64,000 nt of DNA from Theocolax elegans (lineage: Eukaryota; Arthropoda; Insecta; Hymenoptera; Cerocephalidae). The notes below the pieces were generated by a model, which had not been told where the DNA came from, did not search any database, and saw nothing but the letters and a program-made list of their open reading frames with translations. The stretch is from NCBI GenBank assembly GCA_026168455.1, contig CM047426.1, positions 41,153,313 through 41,217,312 on the forward strand, given 5' to 3'. Shown here piece after piece: positions 33,101 to 44,963 of the stretch. Position 1 is the first letter of the stretch. Every line of letters starts with the position of its first letter. The position numbers and the translations under genes were made by a program.

Positions 33101-33857
33101 ATTGGGCTCGTGAACATAAACTTGAAATAAATTTCAGAAAAACAAAGGCAATCCTGATTGGGTCAACTCAGCAGTTTCGATTTATAAATAGAGATTGCTT
33201 GGCACCTGTTTTAATAGATGGTAAGCAGATCGATTTGGTTAAGTCAATAAGGAATCTTGGAGTAGTGATAAATGAAAACTTGCAATGGAACTCACATATT
33301 TCGGGTATAGTTTCAAGAGTTCATGGTGTACTTTATAAGTTGCGTAACCGTGGTAGTTCTCTATCAGTCACTATGAAGAAGAAATTAGTCGCAGCCCTTG
33401 TAATGCCATACTTTGATTACGCATGCCTTGTGTATTGTGATATTCCCGAGTATTTGAATACAAAACTTGAGCGTCTATTGAATGTATGCGTGCGATTCAT
33501 TTTTCGTCTAAAGAAAGATGCGAGATTGGATCATTTCTATAAGAAATTAAATTGGTTGTCAGTGAGCAAACGTCGCCTATATTGTATGGGTGTAGTTACC
33601 TATCAGGTATTAACGTCTAAAAAACCGGATTATTTGTATGCGTTATTCCCTGCCCCGAATCCTGACATACGGCGTTCAGAACGAAATTGCCAATCTTCCT
33701 TCGGTAGACAAATTGTTCCTACGAATATATATAAAAATCCTTCTCTATACAGGCCATGGATCTATGGGATAGTTTACCATCTGAATTAAAACTAAGTACG
33801 AGTGTGTGTTTGTTTAAAAGTAGATTATATAAGTATTTAATGGAACTATCCCAGTAA
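30139..33857 (+). pseudogene. CR1-like ORF2: endonuclease + RT, frameshifted and partly duplicated
   Basis: The endonuclease (30,184-30,639) has VAHVNVNSLLDHQVEIE, LALTETWLTPNRPDS, GGGVACYLRSD and ITGDLN followed by a stop. Frame then changes up to 30,875. RT fingers and palm follow (SRSTDGLSLSYFKEV, TPFQSGFRKQFSTQTA, MFDFRKAFDTISH). The stretch 31,148-32,116 is repeated at 32,117-33,087. The segment before the catalytic box seems to lack the usual PQGS motif, and the frame shifts into LFADDLQVYIHC. The C-terminus contains LNWLSVSKRRLYC. A frameshift near 33,745 splits the last motif. Inactive. Confidence 0.8.
31148..33087 (+). repeat. Tandem duplication, about 970 bp, within ORF2
   Basis: Unit 1 is 31,148-32,116 and unit 2 is 32,117-33,087, starting AAAGAAATTAGAAATGCGCG and ending CATTCTAGTGATGGC. 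Reading along, the only differences I found are two single-base gains in unit 2 (an extra T near 32,287 and an extra A near 32,594), both in homopolymers. The near-identity means the duplication is very recent or an assembly artefact. Confidence 0.9.
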
Positions 33858-34234
33858 TCATTTGACTTCTTCATTTTTTATATACAGGTTATTTAGTGGA
33901 AGGTTTTACCCAAATTTGTTGAGAATGCATCAAAATTACGTTATACAATATGTAGGATTGATTTTATTTACTTATTGTGTTTCTATAAGTTTTTATAAGT
34001 TTATTAAGAGCGTTTTATAGTTTATATTTTTATACTTTTATGCATGGTATATTTTTTATATTTTCATATATTGTTTATATTTTTATTTATATTGATATGC
34101 GGAGATAGTTGGCACTCATGCATTAAGCTTGTATAAGTTGTTTTTATATTATGTATTTTTACTGTTTTTGCCTTACGGTGGTTTTTCCTTCTAGGCATAA
34201 TAAATGCTTTTAAATCAAATCTCTCTATCACACA

Positions 34235-35242
34235 CTCTCGCTATTTCTCAAATATCCGTTCAGAACGGCGGACCGTAGAGCTCTGGTTCTCGGCGTGCTC
34301 GAGAGCTCCGTGTTCGTACCGCGCGCCTGCGCAGTACTTACTCGTGCGCGGCACCTCGATCTCGCGTCGCGCGAGCGAGTCGAGTACCGCTGTGTTCAGG
34401 CTGTATCGGTATAAATCGGCTGTATGGTGTATGATGACCTGATGCTGCTTCCGTCTCGGAGATGCGGTACAACCTCTTCCCAGGTAACTAATAATTCGTT
34501 CCTTATTATCTGTAGTGAACTAATTGGTACGGCATGAGTTTCAGGTACGAAGCTCACCCGCCGCCGCTTGCTGCTCGAGGCTGAGTCACCCCTCTCTCCT
34601 CGACGACGTTGACCTCGGTTATGGATAGCCGCTCCGTCTACGGCTCCAGGTAAATACTTGGTCGTGAGGTTTACGCAAATATGCGTATCTGTTTGAGTGC
34701 TTAACCAAGAGGTCGGCTGTGCACGTTGTTTGTGTACAGCGACCTAACCTCAATTTGTCCTATGGTGTTCCTCGTACAGCTGTAATGATTATATACAGCT
34801 GTACATGTATTTCCTTGACTTTGTCTTCTGCCTATGGCTGTTTATCCTCTTCCTTGCTCCTTACCCTCTTAATGCGTATTTGCTCTCATTTAGTAACTTA
34901 TTTACAGCTGTATTTTGTTGGCGTTGGAGGTTCTCCTGCTTCCTAACTGGATACTACCTCATCGCCTTAACTGCTGTACTGTGAGGCTTCGGAGAGTCCT
35001 GGAGGCTTCCTGGTGATCGCCTCCCTTTGAGTATCCTGCTCGCAGTGTCAGATTCGGTGGAGCCCACCTGATAATCTGAGCTCGCCCAAGGTCCTCATCG
35101 CCAGGACCACTTAGTATGTGAGGGTAGGCAGGGCTTATTTACTGTGCGGGTAGGTAGGTGTAGGGAATTATATATGGGTAGATAGGTGTTCGTTGTGGGT
35201 TCGATAGCTCGTTACTTGACATGTACAAAGCACATTGTCACA
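34235..35242 (-). mobile_element. Gypsy element 3' LTR, inner part
   Basis: Continues the LTR interrupted at 24,940. From about 34,251 (ATCCGTTCAGAACGGCGG) to about 34,578 it matches 43,428-43,745. The remainder to 35,242 is unique because the other LTR is truncated. It ends in TGTCACA on the plus strand, that is TGTGACA at the LTR start on the element's own strand, followed by the polypurine tract. The matching start of the second element's LTR (60,466) confirms this boundary. Without the insertions this LTR would be about 1.3 kb. Confidence 0.8.
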
Positions 35243-35255
35243 ACTCCCCCCCCCC
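35243..35255 (-). promoter_or_regulatory. Polypurine tract
   Basis: On the minus strand a run of ten Gs then AGT directly precedes the LTR start TGTGACA. It is the expected primer site for plus-strand DNA synthesis. Confidence 0.7.
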
Positions 35256-36169
35256 AAACCGAAATTACGCGGAAGTCGTAATTTCAATAAAATGATAACA
35301 GTAATGCTAAGTTAAAAAAAATAACAAATGCTCCTAATTACTATTTTGATTAAAATTTCATATGCTTATAATAATGCTAAAGTTGGTGGGGGTAATTACG
35401 CTGTAGCTGGCTTATTTACATTTCTATTATATTAGGCGGTGCTAATAATGCGGTGTTTTAGTGTGTAGTCACCTTGACTAGCTACTTGGCTGCAAATCTG
35501 TGTACTGTGTACGCGCTGTATTGTGTTTAATTAATTTAGCTGCTTTGAAATAAAATAAAATTAATATTAATATAACGACGGCTAACCTCAATACATAAAA
35601 TATAACATAATAATATAGAATATTCGCATTTGTTTGAGAGCTCTGTTCCTACTCCCGATACTCTCATACCTCATACTTACATGATGGCAATCATACTCAT
35701 ACTGTTATACAAATTAATATATAAATTTAGGGAATAAAGAAAAATAACAAATTAATTAAAACATGAAATAATATAAAGTAAGAAAAGAAATTTAATAAGG
35801 TGTGGTGAATTATTGCCTTCTGCTGCTTGTGAGTTCCTCATTTTGAACTCTTCTTGCTGCAATTTCCGTTTCATTGAATAATTACATATAGTTTAAATTT
35901 TATTTTTATTTGCTCTGCTTTATTATTACCACCCTTATTTGTTTGGGAATACTGCCAATGTGGGTTCATAACACTTAAACTTTGACTTAACAATTTAACG
36001 GGGAAAAGAGAAGGAAAAAAAAATTATTTGATCTTTCTGGGTCTACCTCGTTTTCGAGGTGGGTTATTACTACTTGGGTTGTTTCGCTGTATATTTTATG
36101 CTATCGGGCGCTGCGAAGGGGGAGAATGAGTTTTAGGTGGGATAATGTTTCTAGGAGGGATATAACGCT
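35256..36169. other. Gypsy 3' untranslated region
   Basis: AT-rich sequence between the integrase stop and the polypurine tract. I find no envelope-like frame or membrane segment. A basic stretch (GRPRKRG-like codons, near 36,035 on the minus strand) lies just past the integrase stop. Confidence 0.5.
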
Positions 36170-37236
36170 TTAGATATTTACATAGACTTTGACTCTTCGC
36201 TTAGTGTCTTCGTCCTCAACTACATAATAATTTGCGGATATTACTTCTACCACTCTCGCGGGGCCTATATTGATTGGTGTCATTTTTGCTGTAAAATGAT
36301 TATCTTTTGAAGACAATACCCTATTGCGTCGACATACTCGATCGCCAACTTGGTATTGTACTAGTCTACGTCCTTTATTGTAGTGTCTAGCTTGTCTAGC
36401 CACTGCCGTGTCTATATGTCTTCTAACAAGATCATATATTGCTGGAAGTCTATGTAATCTTTCGATCCATGCTGCTGTATTTGGTGCTGGAGGGGGGTCT
36501 GAGGACTCTAGGTGCTTTCGTATAAGAGCTGTTGGGATAGGGTTTCTGCCAAAATTTAAGAATGCTGGGCTGTATTTAGTTGTAGAGTGGACGACTGTAT
36601 TGAGAGCGAAGCAGAACTCTTCTAAGTGTGATCTCACTTGCGATGATCTTCCTCAATGAAGCTGTTTATCATCGGTTTTAAATTTCTATTTACCTTTTCA
36701 GGGTTCGCTTGTGCGAAATAGCGCGGAATTAATGACTGTATAATTCCGTACTGCCGTAATTTCTCTGCAACTTGGCGATTTGCAAATTCTGTCCCATTGT
36801 CCGAAATTAGGTATTTGGGACAACCCCATCTGTTAATGACTAACTCATCGAACGCTTGGAGTACGCTTTTTGCGTCGGCTCGTCTTAACGCTTTCATTTC
36901 CACATAACGGATGAATAAGTCCTCAAAGACAATTATGTACCTGAAACCTTGCTTTGATGGTGGTTTCGGTCCCATTATGTCGACTGCTACTACTGTCCAA
37001 GGTCCATCTATGTTCCTGCCTTCCATTGTTCCTGCTGGAGCCTGCTGATTGCTCTTATAGGCTTGACACTCTTGACAAGCTCTCACATAATTGCAGGTAT
37101 TATAGTATATACCTGGCCAGTAGTAGTAGGTGGCTAACCTTGCATACGTTTTGTCATTTCCCAAATGACCTGCTTGCGGGGTGTAGTGCGCTTCATAGAG
37201 AGCTTTCTCTCTATCAGCTGCTGGCAGAATTAGCTT
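36170..37236 (-). pseudogene. Gypsy integrase
   Basis: Upstream frame 37,164-36,634: YYWPGIYYNTCNYV and CQECQAYK (end of the HHCC zinc domain), then a catalytic core with VDIMGPKPPSK (first Asp), ISDNGTEFAN (second Asp) and QANPEKVNR (Glu). Downstream frame 36,637-36,170: FALNTVVHSTTKYSPAFLNFGR, then a C-terminal part with VGDRVCRRN and PARVVEVISANYYVV. The D-D-E residues are all visible, but the two halves are in different frames. It would insert the element cDNA into the genome. Confidence 0.8.
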
Positions 37237-37880
37237 TCAAGCAGCTAGGTCGGGGACTAATGGGTTTACGAGGGGATTGGGACGGTGTGCATATAAAAGG
37301 TTGTCTTTTATACATAAATCAGGGTATTTTTGGGGAGATTTTATTACTGCTTGGATCTTCATTTGGTACCAAGGATCGCTTGTATTAATTGTGGCTGTAG
37401 CTGCTAATGCTGTATCTTCGTATGCTCTCGAGAGTGCGTCAGGCACTTTGTGATATGCTCCTTTGCTGTGCACAAACTTAAATTTATAGTTTTGCAGGAT
37501 TGTGTTCGATCGAGCCAATCTGCCTGTCGGATCCTTGATGTTATGAAGCCAGAGAAGGCTGTGGTGGTCTGTTACCACGGTAAACTCTTCGCCTTGAAGG
37601 TATCCTTTGAGTCTTTCAATAGACTATAAAACGGCTAAACACTCCTTCTCTGTCACCGTATAATTACGTTCCGCTTTACTAAGTGTACGGCTAACGTAAT
37701 ATATAGGGTGTTCTTCACCATTTATTTCTTGGGTTAGCACACCGGCTATAGCATAGTCGCTAGCATCGGTTTTGAGGGTAAAGGGGAGGGAAAAATCGGG
37801 GCGGACTAAAACAGGGGTTTGGGTAAGTGCTAGCTTCATTTTCTCGAATGCATCCTGCTGTTCTTGATGTCATTGCCATC
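37237..37880 (-). pseudogene. Gypsy RNase H
   Basis: 37,839-37,624 has FTLKTDASDYAIAGVL (first Asp), YYVSRTLSKAERNYTVTEKECLAVL (with the Glu), then a stop. After it 37,578-37,237 has VTDHHSLLWLHN (third Asp), LQNYKFKFVHSKG, HKVPDALSR and a linker to integrase. A typical Ty3/gypsy RNase H, split by a stop at 37,623. Confidence 0.8.
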
Positions 37881-37890
37881 TGACATCCTT

Positions 37891-38637
37891 TCACGTTAAA
37901 TAATTTAACGGTGCTCTGTATTCAGCTAATTTCCCGATAAATCTTGAATACCAACCAATTAGGCCAATAAAATGTCTTAGTTGTTTTAAATTGGTTGGGG
38001 CTGGATACTCTAATATCGGTCGTATCTTATTCATATTTGTTTTGAGGCTATCCTCATTAACAATATATCCTAGATACGTTACTTCCGCGCAACAGAATTC
38101 GGACTTTTCTCTGTTTATTTGCAAGTTTACCTTTTTGAGGGCGGTTAGTACTATTCTTAACCATTTTAGATGTTCCTCGAAGGTTTTGGCTGTAATAATT
38201 ATATCGTCCAGATATGCGAATACGTTTGGCTCCCATTCTGGCTTTATAAGCTTGTCCATCATTTTCTGGAAAATTGCAGGTGCATTCGATTGGCCGTAGG
38301 GAACTCGGGTAAACTGAAATAATCCTTTACCGGGAAGTGAAAAGGCTGTAATTTCGCGGCTTTCTGGTGCTAGAGAGACTTGGTGGTAAGCTTGCGATAA
38401 ATTAAGCTTACTAATGTAACGACTTTCTCTCAGCTGATCGAGAATGTCGTCCATGTTTCGCATAGGGTATGCTATTTTCTTGGTAACAGCGTTATCCTGC
38501 CGGAAATCTATGCAAAAGCGGTATTTTCCGATTGCTTTCGGAACTATAATTGGGCAGCTGCACCACGGGCTTTCTGAAGGTTCTATGATACCTTCCTTTA
38601 GCATCCTGTCAATTTCCTCGTATCCAGCCTGCAGCAT
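37891..38637 (-). pseudogene. Gypsy reverse transcriptase
   Basis: A 248-residue open frame covering most of the domain: IIEPSESPWCSCPIIVPK, YRFCIDFRQDNAVT, YISKLNLSQAYHQVSL (the usual first catalytic Asp is Asn here: K-L-N-L rather than K-L-D-L), FTRVPYGQSNAPAIFQ (usually F-G-L), the YLDDIIITAKTFEEH box, and FLGY-like LGYIVNEDSL with a thumb. The catalytic substitution, the frame break before it and the stop after it indicate an inactive copy. Confidence 0.85.
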
Positions 38638-38643
38638 CCTCGG

Positions 38644-39384
38644 CTAATAACGACGGTTTCGTTGACGAATAGGTTCGGCACCCTGCACATCGATTTTATG
38701 GGAATCTAGGTTAGTTACACCTAGCGTTTTTGGTGTTGGGGGAATCATTTCGTTTAATAACTGCTGTAATCTCCTTTCTTGTTCCGCTGTAGCTCGTTTC
38801 AATCCTCCTATGCTTGCTAGTGCAGATAAGCAACTAGGGTTTTTGCCATAAGGATAAAAATGATGAATGATACCTTTATCAGTCCACCACGTATCATTTT
38901 CATAGCATATATTCATGTTCGCTTTACGTTTAAAGTCGATACCTAATATGCAGTCATAATGCAAGCCGTCTGCTACTTGGAAAGGCATTATAATAGTTTC
39001 ACCATCTATTTCCATGGTTACATCTATTATACCTTGTATTGGTACATCTGTACCATCTGCTACTTTAACGGCTGAATTGCTGGATTTTCTCAATTTATAC
39101 TGTAATACTCTACTCATTCCTCGCCCAATGAATGAATGTACTGACCCATCGTCAAGTAAAGCTGTACGTTTTTGTCCATTTAACTCTATGTTAAAGAAAT
39201 GGCGTGGATCGATGCCGGGTATTTGCTGTATTAGGGAATTATTTGCTGCTAAGTGGGAGGGTATTGACCCTTTTGGGTGTTTGGGTGAGAAAATACGGGT
39301 CTCTATTTTCTCAGGCTGTAGTTTCCCTGGCTTCTGTTTTTGTTGCAGCGGCAGTTTGCGTAATTTGTGCCTTGAGCACCGCAA
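38644..39384 (-). pseudogene. Gypsy protease and pol N-terminus
   Basis: Contains ALLDDGSVHSFIGRG, the position of the aspartic protease motif D-[ST]-G, here D-D-G-S, and the flap-side DCILGIDF. It then leads into the RT with a conserved linker (TNLDSHKIDVQGAEPIRQR). One stop (38,644) separates it from the RT frame. Confidence 0.75.
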
Positions 39385-41781
39385 TTACGACATGTTGCAG
39401 GTTCTGGACATTCTGCTTGTCCAATGCCCAAGTTTATTACACCTATTGCAAGGCTCTTTGTATTTTCTTGGGTGAATTGGTTTTGGCTCTACGTAATTTG
39501 GCGTACTAAATTTATTTGGCTTGAACTCCTGCTTCTTTGGTGATTCAGCCCTTTGTTTAGTTTCCTGCGCTCGCTGCCAATAACTGCTATTTTTGTTATT
39601 CTTTACAGCTTCGCTGTACTGCTGCTTCGACTCTTGCTTAATGGGTGCTGTATATTTTCTTGCTGCTTGAGGGCTGTTTGGCTTCCATGGGTACTGGTGC
39701 TGTATTTTCTTTTGTGGGTTGGTCGCTATGGGTGCTATGGACCTTGGGGGTACTACAATATTTTTGCTCGGCTCTGAGGAAACTGCTGCTATTTTGCGGG
39801 TTTTCGTTTGCATAGGATCAACGTATGCATACTTTGCTAGGCCGTAATTTTGAATGACTGGTGGAGGTTTGCACGTTTCATCCATTAAACGTCTTGCTTC
39901 CTCCTTTTTACCAAGTCGCTGCAACTGTATAAAGTTATCAAAATGGTGTCTTTTGATTTTTGACCTATAGCTAGGGTGCAGGTTCCGATACGCTCTATCC
40001 AGCTGTTCGGATTGAGGTATTGTTGGCTTGACCTGGTCTAGCATGCCTCTTAGCTTGGTGAGGTATGTGGAAATATCCTCATTCGGTCCTTGTGTTCTAT
40101 TTTCAATAGCTTGTCTAAGCTGGCTTTGTGTTTCCTCTGTTCCATATTGTAGTCTCAGTGCATCTACAAAATCTAAATAGTCTTTCCAGCTGCTTTTCTC
40201 ACACCTGAACCATTCCCATGCTTCATCATCTAAGACTGATAGCAAAGCTTTAAATATATTCTGAGTCGAGAGACCATAACTTTCTCTACATTCCTAAAGA
40301 TTCGATAAGAATGTCTCCGGATCATTCTTTTACGCTCCTTTAAATTGGATGTGGTGGCGTGAGAATATCTGTGCTGTCCTTTTCTCCCTTATAAAGGTAG
40401 CATCTTCTAAGCATGTTTCATACGAACAGCTATACCTGAATGCTGGGTTAAACGTACTTTGCTATGGCTGTATGTGTGGGTTAGTTGGGATTGAGTACGT
40501 TTCATTGTTTTCCTGGTGCACTGGTGATCTGCTATTATGCTGTCTATTTTGTTGTTAGCTACTTTGCTGAATGCTGTGTATTTCGATTATTTTGCTGTAT
40601 AATTGCTGCATTTGCTGTACTCGCTGCTCCAATCGCCTGAATTGTTCATCATATTTATTTTCGAGCTATTTGTTATTATTTTGCGTCTTCTCTTTTGGGA
40701 CGTTGGGTTCTGTAACTCCATCGTCTTCCCAATGGACACTCGGTACATTCCTATGTACGATGCTCAATTGTGTGCTGCTTCTCGGGTTATGTCTGTTTTC
40801 ATGTGCCTGGCTGACTCTTTCTTCTTCGATCGCTATTTCGGGTTCTGCATTGCTGTTCGGTGGCGTATTTGCTCGGCTTATTGGTCTAGGTACGAGTGCA
40901 ATAGGGGAAAAAGGGCTTGTGCTTATTGGACGAAAAGTTGAGGGTTCGATTGATTGGGTAGTTCTATGTCGGGTATCTGTATAAATATTGGTACTGTATG
41001 TGGTAACTGGAGCTGTATATTGGGTAAACGGGTTATCTATGAGGTTTGGGTTTGTGGGAGATAAAGGGGCTAATGTGTGGATGGGATAATACGAAGTCGA
41101 ATTTATGCTTAACTGTGTCGTTGTTAAGCTCGGTATTGTGTGCGTTAATTCCATCATCGAATTATCGCAGACTGGTGACAGTGGACTCAATCTATATGCT
41201 GTAGATTGTGCTTGAGGACGATTCGTTGCGCTGCTTATCCTTAAATTTTCAATATTTAATCGCTACATATTTTCTCTCGCGTTGCTGTTTTCCCTTACAG
41301 CCGATTGCATTTCCAATCCGCATTCCATTTCCGGTAATGACAACAAATTCTCATTACTTATGGAGATTGGATCTCGGTACTGTCCTCGTGATTGTCCCGT
41401 TGACAATTGAATATAAAGCATCCGTCTTGCTTTACTGCTTCTTTCTGGAGCTGTATCTATAGCAATATTGGGGATATTTTCTCTTTCTGAATGTGTTAGT
41501 GACAAATCTGTTTCAATGGTTGGGTTAGCCTTGTCTATTGCTGCATTCCAGTCAGCAGACGATGGTCTGAAATTACGTCTAATTTCGTACCTAGCTAACT
41601 TATCTCTAATAATTTTGCAATCCGCATCTATATTTATTCCGACTTGGCTCGCGTATACCGTGATTCTACCATCACTGGTATTATTAATACTGTGTCGTAT
41701 TACACCAGCACTTATTGCTGATTGTAAAACCGATAAGTCTTCTCCCAAAATTAAATCAAGGTCATCACCGTTGTGAGACAT
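39385..41781 (-). pseudogene. Gypsy gag, three frames
   Basis: The start at 41,781 (MSHNGDDLDLILGEDL) resembles the gag start of the plus-strand relative at 63,973 in its AAAATGTC context. Frames 41,781-41,263 and 41,190-40,666 encode the N-terminal and a Pro/Thr/Ser-rich middle. After broken sequence (40,666-40,246) the frame 40,245-39,385 has a Gag capsid-like segment (EWFRCEKSSWKDYLDFVDAL, LRQAIENRTQGPNEDIS) and a C-terminal Cys/His knuckle (CNRCNKLGHW) whose last Cys spacing is off. It would form the particle that carries the element RNA. Confidence 0.7.
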
Positions 41782-43154
41782 TTTGATTAATTTACTGTAG
41801 CTTATTTTATATTAATAATTAAATAAATATTATTATTAATAGCTCTTATTAGCTCGACTGCAGTGAAATTTCTTAGCTCTTGTTTAATTATATCTAAATT
41901 AAATTAAACACACCAAGCAAAAATCAAAAAATACCAATGAAAAGAAAAAAACAATTTTCAAGCTAAGCTAATTAAATCAGATTCACTTTTCACTAAGCAA
42001 TCCACAAACAACAAAAAAAAACAAGCTTGTTTTATTATCAGCTGGGTAGTCCGGGAATAAATGCAGTGGGAAAATATGTATGTATATGGGTTATCAGTTA
42101 TTATATTATATCTTATACAGCGTTATTATTCTGGGAAATAATATGTACAGCTTTATTTATACACCAAAATATTCCTCAAATATTTAATGTTATTAATACT
42201 ACAATCAATCAGTATTGGGGTATATGTGCCAGGGACGTGCAAATTGTGCTTATATAAATAAACATCAACTGGGTTAGGCAGGCAGCAAAACAACAACAAA
42301 TAAAATTTATGCAGTATAATTTATATACTAACTATTATTATCGGGGAGCAATGAGGGAGAAATTAAATTTTTGTTGCAATGGGTATAGCAGGTCAAGCAA
42401 AATTGATTATTATTATTTATTAAGCTAACAATAAATAAAACTAGCAAAATGTGTGATTTAATTCAATAAGCATTAATTGTACATAAGCAAAAAGAAAAAC
42501 ACAATTTAATCAAACGTGATAATAGCAAAGGAATATGAAATTAGCATTAATGTTAGTATTATCTATACAGCCAATGGAAATTAATATGCTTATGAAAGAG
42601 AGAAAAAAATATAATGATTAAAGCAGGTTCGAGTTATTTATATAACTATTTAATGCAAATTTGTTATCAATAATGTGTATTCTAATTTAAAATAACAATA
42701 ATAAAATATTATTCTCTCATAGAAGCACTCAAAAAATTTATTAATACTTGGTTAATATAGCTGTATAGGTTAGAAGGAGAGGGAAAATAAATTATATTTA
42801 TATTTAATTTTACTCAGCATACCCAAAAGAAAAAACAACTTCTCATAACCAAATATATAAGCAGTGCAAATATTATTTAAAAGAACAAACAAAATTATTT
42901 TTCCGTGCACGTGTTCAATTATATTAATTATGAAAATGGCCGTCAAAATGGCCGACCGGCTTCTTCCGGTGTGTGTGCGAGCCTGCTTGAAGGAAAGGAA
43001 AAGGCAATATGGCTGCTTTTGCGTCGCGCGTCGACGCTTACAATAGCTATTCACTCGCTCTTCATTATTAAAGAAAAACAAAAAAAAAACAATAATGCTG
43101 TACGCCACTTTAATGCTGAACTAATTACAAAAGCAAAAAGATCCCTTATAACAA
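41782..43154. other. Gypsy 5' leader
   Basis: Untranslated leader of about 1.4 kb, AT-rich, with a more CpG-rich stretch at 42,930-43,035 that resembles the leader of the plus-strand relative near 62,940-63,000 (GTGTGTGCG and GGCC phrases). Open frames here are not gag. Confidence 0.6.
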
Positions 43155-43169
43155 CCACGTTGGGCGCCA
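43155..43169 (-). promoter_or_regulatory. Primer-binding site, tRNA-Lys type
   Basis: On the minus strand TGGCGCCCAACGTGG lies one base after the LTR end. This is the complement of the 3' end of tRNA-Lys of the Lys1,2 type. The relative at 62,776 has the same first 13 bases and the same one-base spacing. Confidence 0.85.
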
Positions 43170-43170
43170 A

Positions 43171-43745
43171 TGTAACGCTGCACTGGGGAGCAGGGTGCAG
43201 GTTAATGAGGGTTAGCAATTAATTATAGATAAAATAGATATTTATTACAAAGAATATATAATAACTAAGGGTGGGCGTTGATATCCCGGTTTGCTGTAGG
43301 GGAGAGGAAGGGGAAGGATGGGACCAGGATCTCGCACACACGTAATTCGGTACTCGGCGGTACCGTCGGCAGAGAGGCAAATATCCGGTACACCGGGGAG
43401 ATTCGGCTTCTCGCAACTCGAATGTATCCGTTCAGAACGGCGGACCGTAGAGCTCTGGTTCTCGGCGTGCTCGAGAGCTCCGTGTTCATACCGCGCGCCT
43501 GCGCAGTACTTACTCGTGCGCGGCACCTCAATCTCGCGTCGCGCGAGCGAGTCGAGTACCGCTGTGTTCAGGCTGTATCGGTATAAATCGGCTGTATGGT
43601 GTATGATGACCTGGTGCTGCTTCCGTCTCGGAGATGCGGTACAACCTCTTCCCAGGTAACTAATAATTCGTTCCTTATTATCTGTAGTGAACTAATTGGT
43701 ACGGCATGAGTTTCAAGTACGAAGCTCACCCGCCACCGCTTGCTG
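43171..43745 (-). mobile_element. Gypsy element 5' LTR, truncated
   Basis: Matches the 3' LTR from its terminus (TGTAACGCTGC) to CGCTTGCTG at about 43,745. The remaining 660 or so bases of U3 are missing and unrelated sequence follows. It lacks about 70-80 bases present in the other copy. The stretch 43,430-43,660 is GC-rich and highly conserved between LTRs. Loss of U3 would remove the promoter. Confidence 0.85.
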
Positions 43746-44020
43746 ACAGCATACATTTATGACTTTAAAAGTATTTTTAATAAAAAATTTAGAAGATTTT
43801 ACAAAAAAAGTCATATTTATGTTTTTAGAGAAAAAGCATACCCTGGGAGCTACAAATTCATGAAGTGGGCATATAATGCAAAAAAAGTGCTAAAATGTCA
43901 ACTTTGACTCACTGTAACTTAAAATAATGGCCCCGAAAATCTGAATCATATATATGTTTTATATATATATATGTCATATATGTTATATATATATGTCATA
44001 TATATGTCATATATGTATAT

Positions 44021-44024
<4 letters not shown>
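43746..44024. other. Non-coding flank
   Basis: AT-rich, with runs of ATATATGTCATAT near 43,960-44,015 leading into the GT tract. No gene. Confidence 0.5.
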
Positions 44025-44109
<85 letters not shown>

Positions 44110-44128
44110 TGTGTGTGAATGTGTGTGT
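44025..44128. repeat. GT microsatellite
   Basis: Nearly pure GT dinucleotide for about 100 bp with a few C and A interruptions. The frame of alternating His-Thr on the minus strand is an artefact. Confidence 0.9.
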
Positions 44129-44136
44129 GTGAACAA

Positions 44137-44856
44137 ATACTTTTCCAAATATCCATATGTGATATATACAATGGGTTAAAAATTAAATACATTAATTATT
44201 ACATTTTTAAGATAATTCTATTATAAACAGTAATGGCAAAAGAAAATTCAAATTTTAACAGTGGCAATATAAAATACGAATTACATTTCAAAAGTTTTTC
44301 GAAAATTATTATTTTAGTAGTTTTTAATTTAAATATTATTCAAATCAAATTTAAAAATTGTTTGGAGATTACGTATATTTATATAAAACAATATTTTAAA
44401 TAAACAAATATGCATTATTAGAAACAAAAGTTTATTTAAGGTATGCCTTTGTGTATAATAATTAAAATAAATATATGGGCTCTGTAACTAAAGGGAAAAA
44501 TAAATTGGATATAATTATGGATTAAAACGCAAATTTTGAAAGAGGGTGCAAATTACGAATTACGGGAGAAATGGAAGAAACAGGTTTTTATTTATATACC
44601 GCTAAAAATGTTATAAATAATTCTTTAAAACTAATACAAAAATTAATTTAATTAAGAAGAAAGTTTAATTACTCTAAAAGTACAAAATATTAATGACATA
44701 TAGAACTCTTGGCGATGACTTAAATAAATTAATTTTAGGAGGTAAAGTTCTATTTAGATCCGTTTAAAACAATCTAAAATTTTAATAGGTTTTTACTAAA
44801 TACGACAATTAAGTATATGCACTTTACTATTTTTGGTAAGTTAATTGTTCATTACC
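44137..44856. repeat. Direct repeat, copy 1 (about 720 bp)
   Basis: Starts near TTTTCCAAATATCCATATG and ends near ACTATTTTTGGTAAGTTAAT. A second copy lies at 45,713-46,453. Shared landmarks include TACAATGGGTTAAAAATTAA, GAAAGAGGGTGCAAATTACG and TTAATTTTAGGAGGT. The copies have diverged by roughly a tenth. No coding is conserved. Confidence 0.8.
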
Positions 44857-44891
44857 ACATATATATATATATATTATATATATTACACCTT

Positions 44892-44963
44892 TGTTGTAAG
44901 TTATGTCCTAAAATACGTGAAAATTAGTGATTTTATGAGGTTTATGAGGCATAACTTACAACA
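44892..44963. repeat. Hairpin with 14-bp stem
   Basis: TGTTGTAAGTTATG (44,892-44,905) is complementary to CATAACTTACAACA (44,950-44,963) across a loop of about 44 nt. It lies between the two direct repeats, next to an AT microsatellite. It may be a small MITE. Confidence 0.55.

Larger units (their letters stand above)
28003..34234 (+). mobile_element. CR1-like LINE copy B, with internal duplication
   Basis: Includes about 1 kb of 5' untranslated sequence, an intact ORF1 (29,050-30,135), a broken ORF2 (30,139 to about 33,857) and a 3' tail with TAGGCATAATAAATGC like copy A. ORF2 contains a 970-bp tandem duplication. Copies A and B are related but clearly different subfamilies and are inserted head to tail in one LTR. 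Confidence 0.8.
35243..43170 (-). mobile_element. Gypsy (Ty3-type) retrotransposon, internal region
   Basis: On the minus strand the order is PBS, long leader (to 41,782), gag, protease, reverse transcriptase, RNase H, integrase, a non-coding 3' stretch and a polypurine tract. RT before integrase is the Ty3/gypsy order. There is no envelope-like ORF. All genes carry frameshifts or stops. With both LTRs the element spans 24,659-43,745, including 9.3 kb of nested LINEs. Confidence 0.85.

Noticed and set aside
35256..36169. Envelope-like ORF making the Gypsy element an errantivirus
   Set aside because: No open frame with signal peptide or transmembrane segment is present in this interval.
42770..43108. 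Minus-strand 112-codon frame starting MAYSIIVFFLFFFNNEE
   Set aside because: Lies in the Gypsy leader between PBS and gag; AT-rich hydrophobic content without similarity to gag.
44007..44192. Minus-strand His-Thr repeat protein
   Set aside because: Product of the GT microsatellite.
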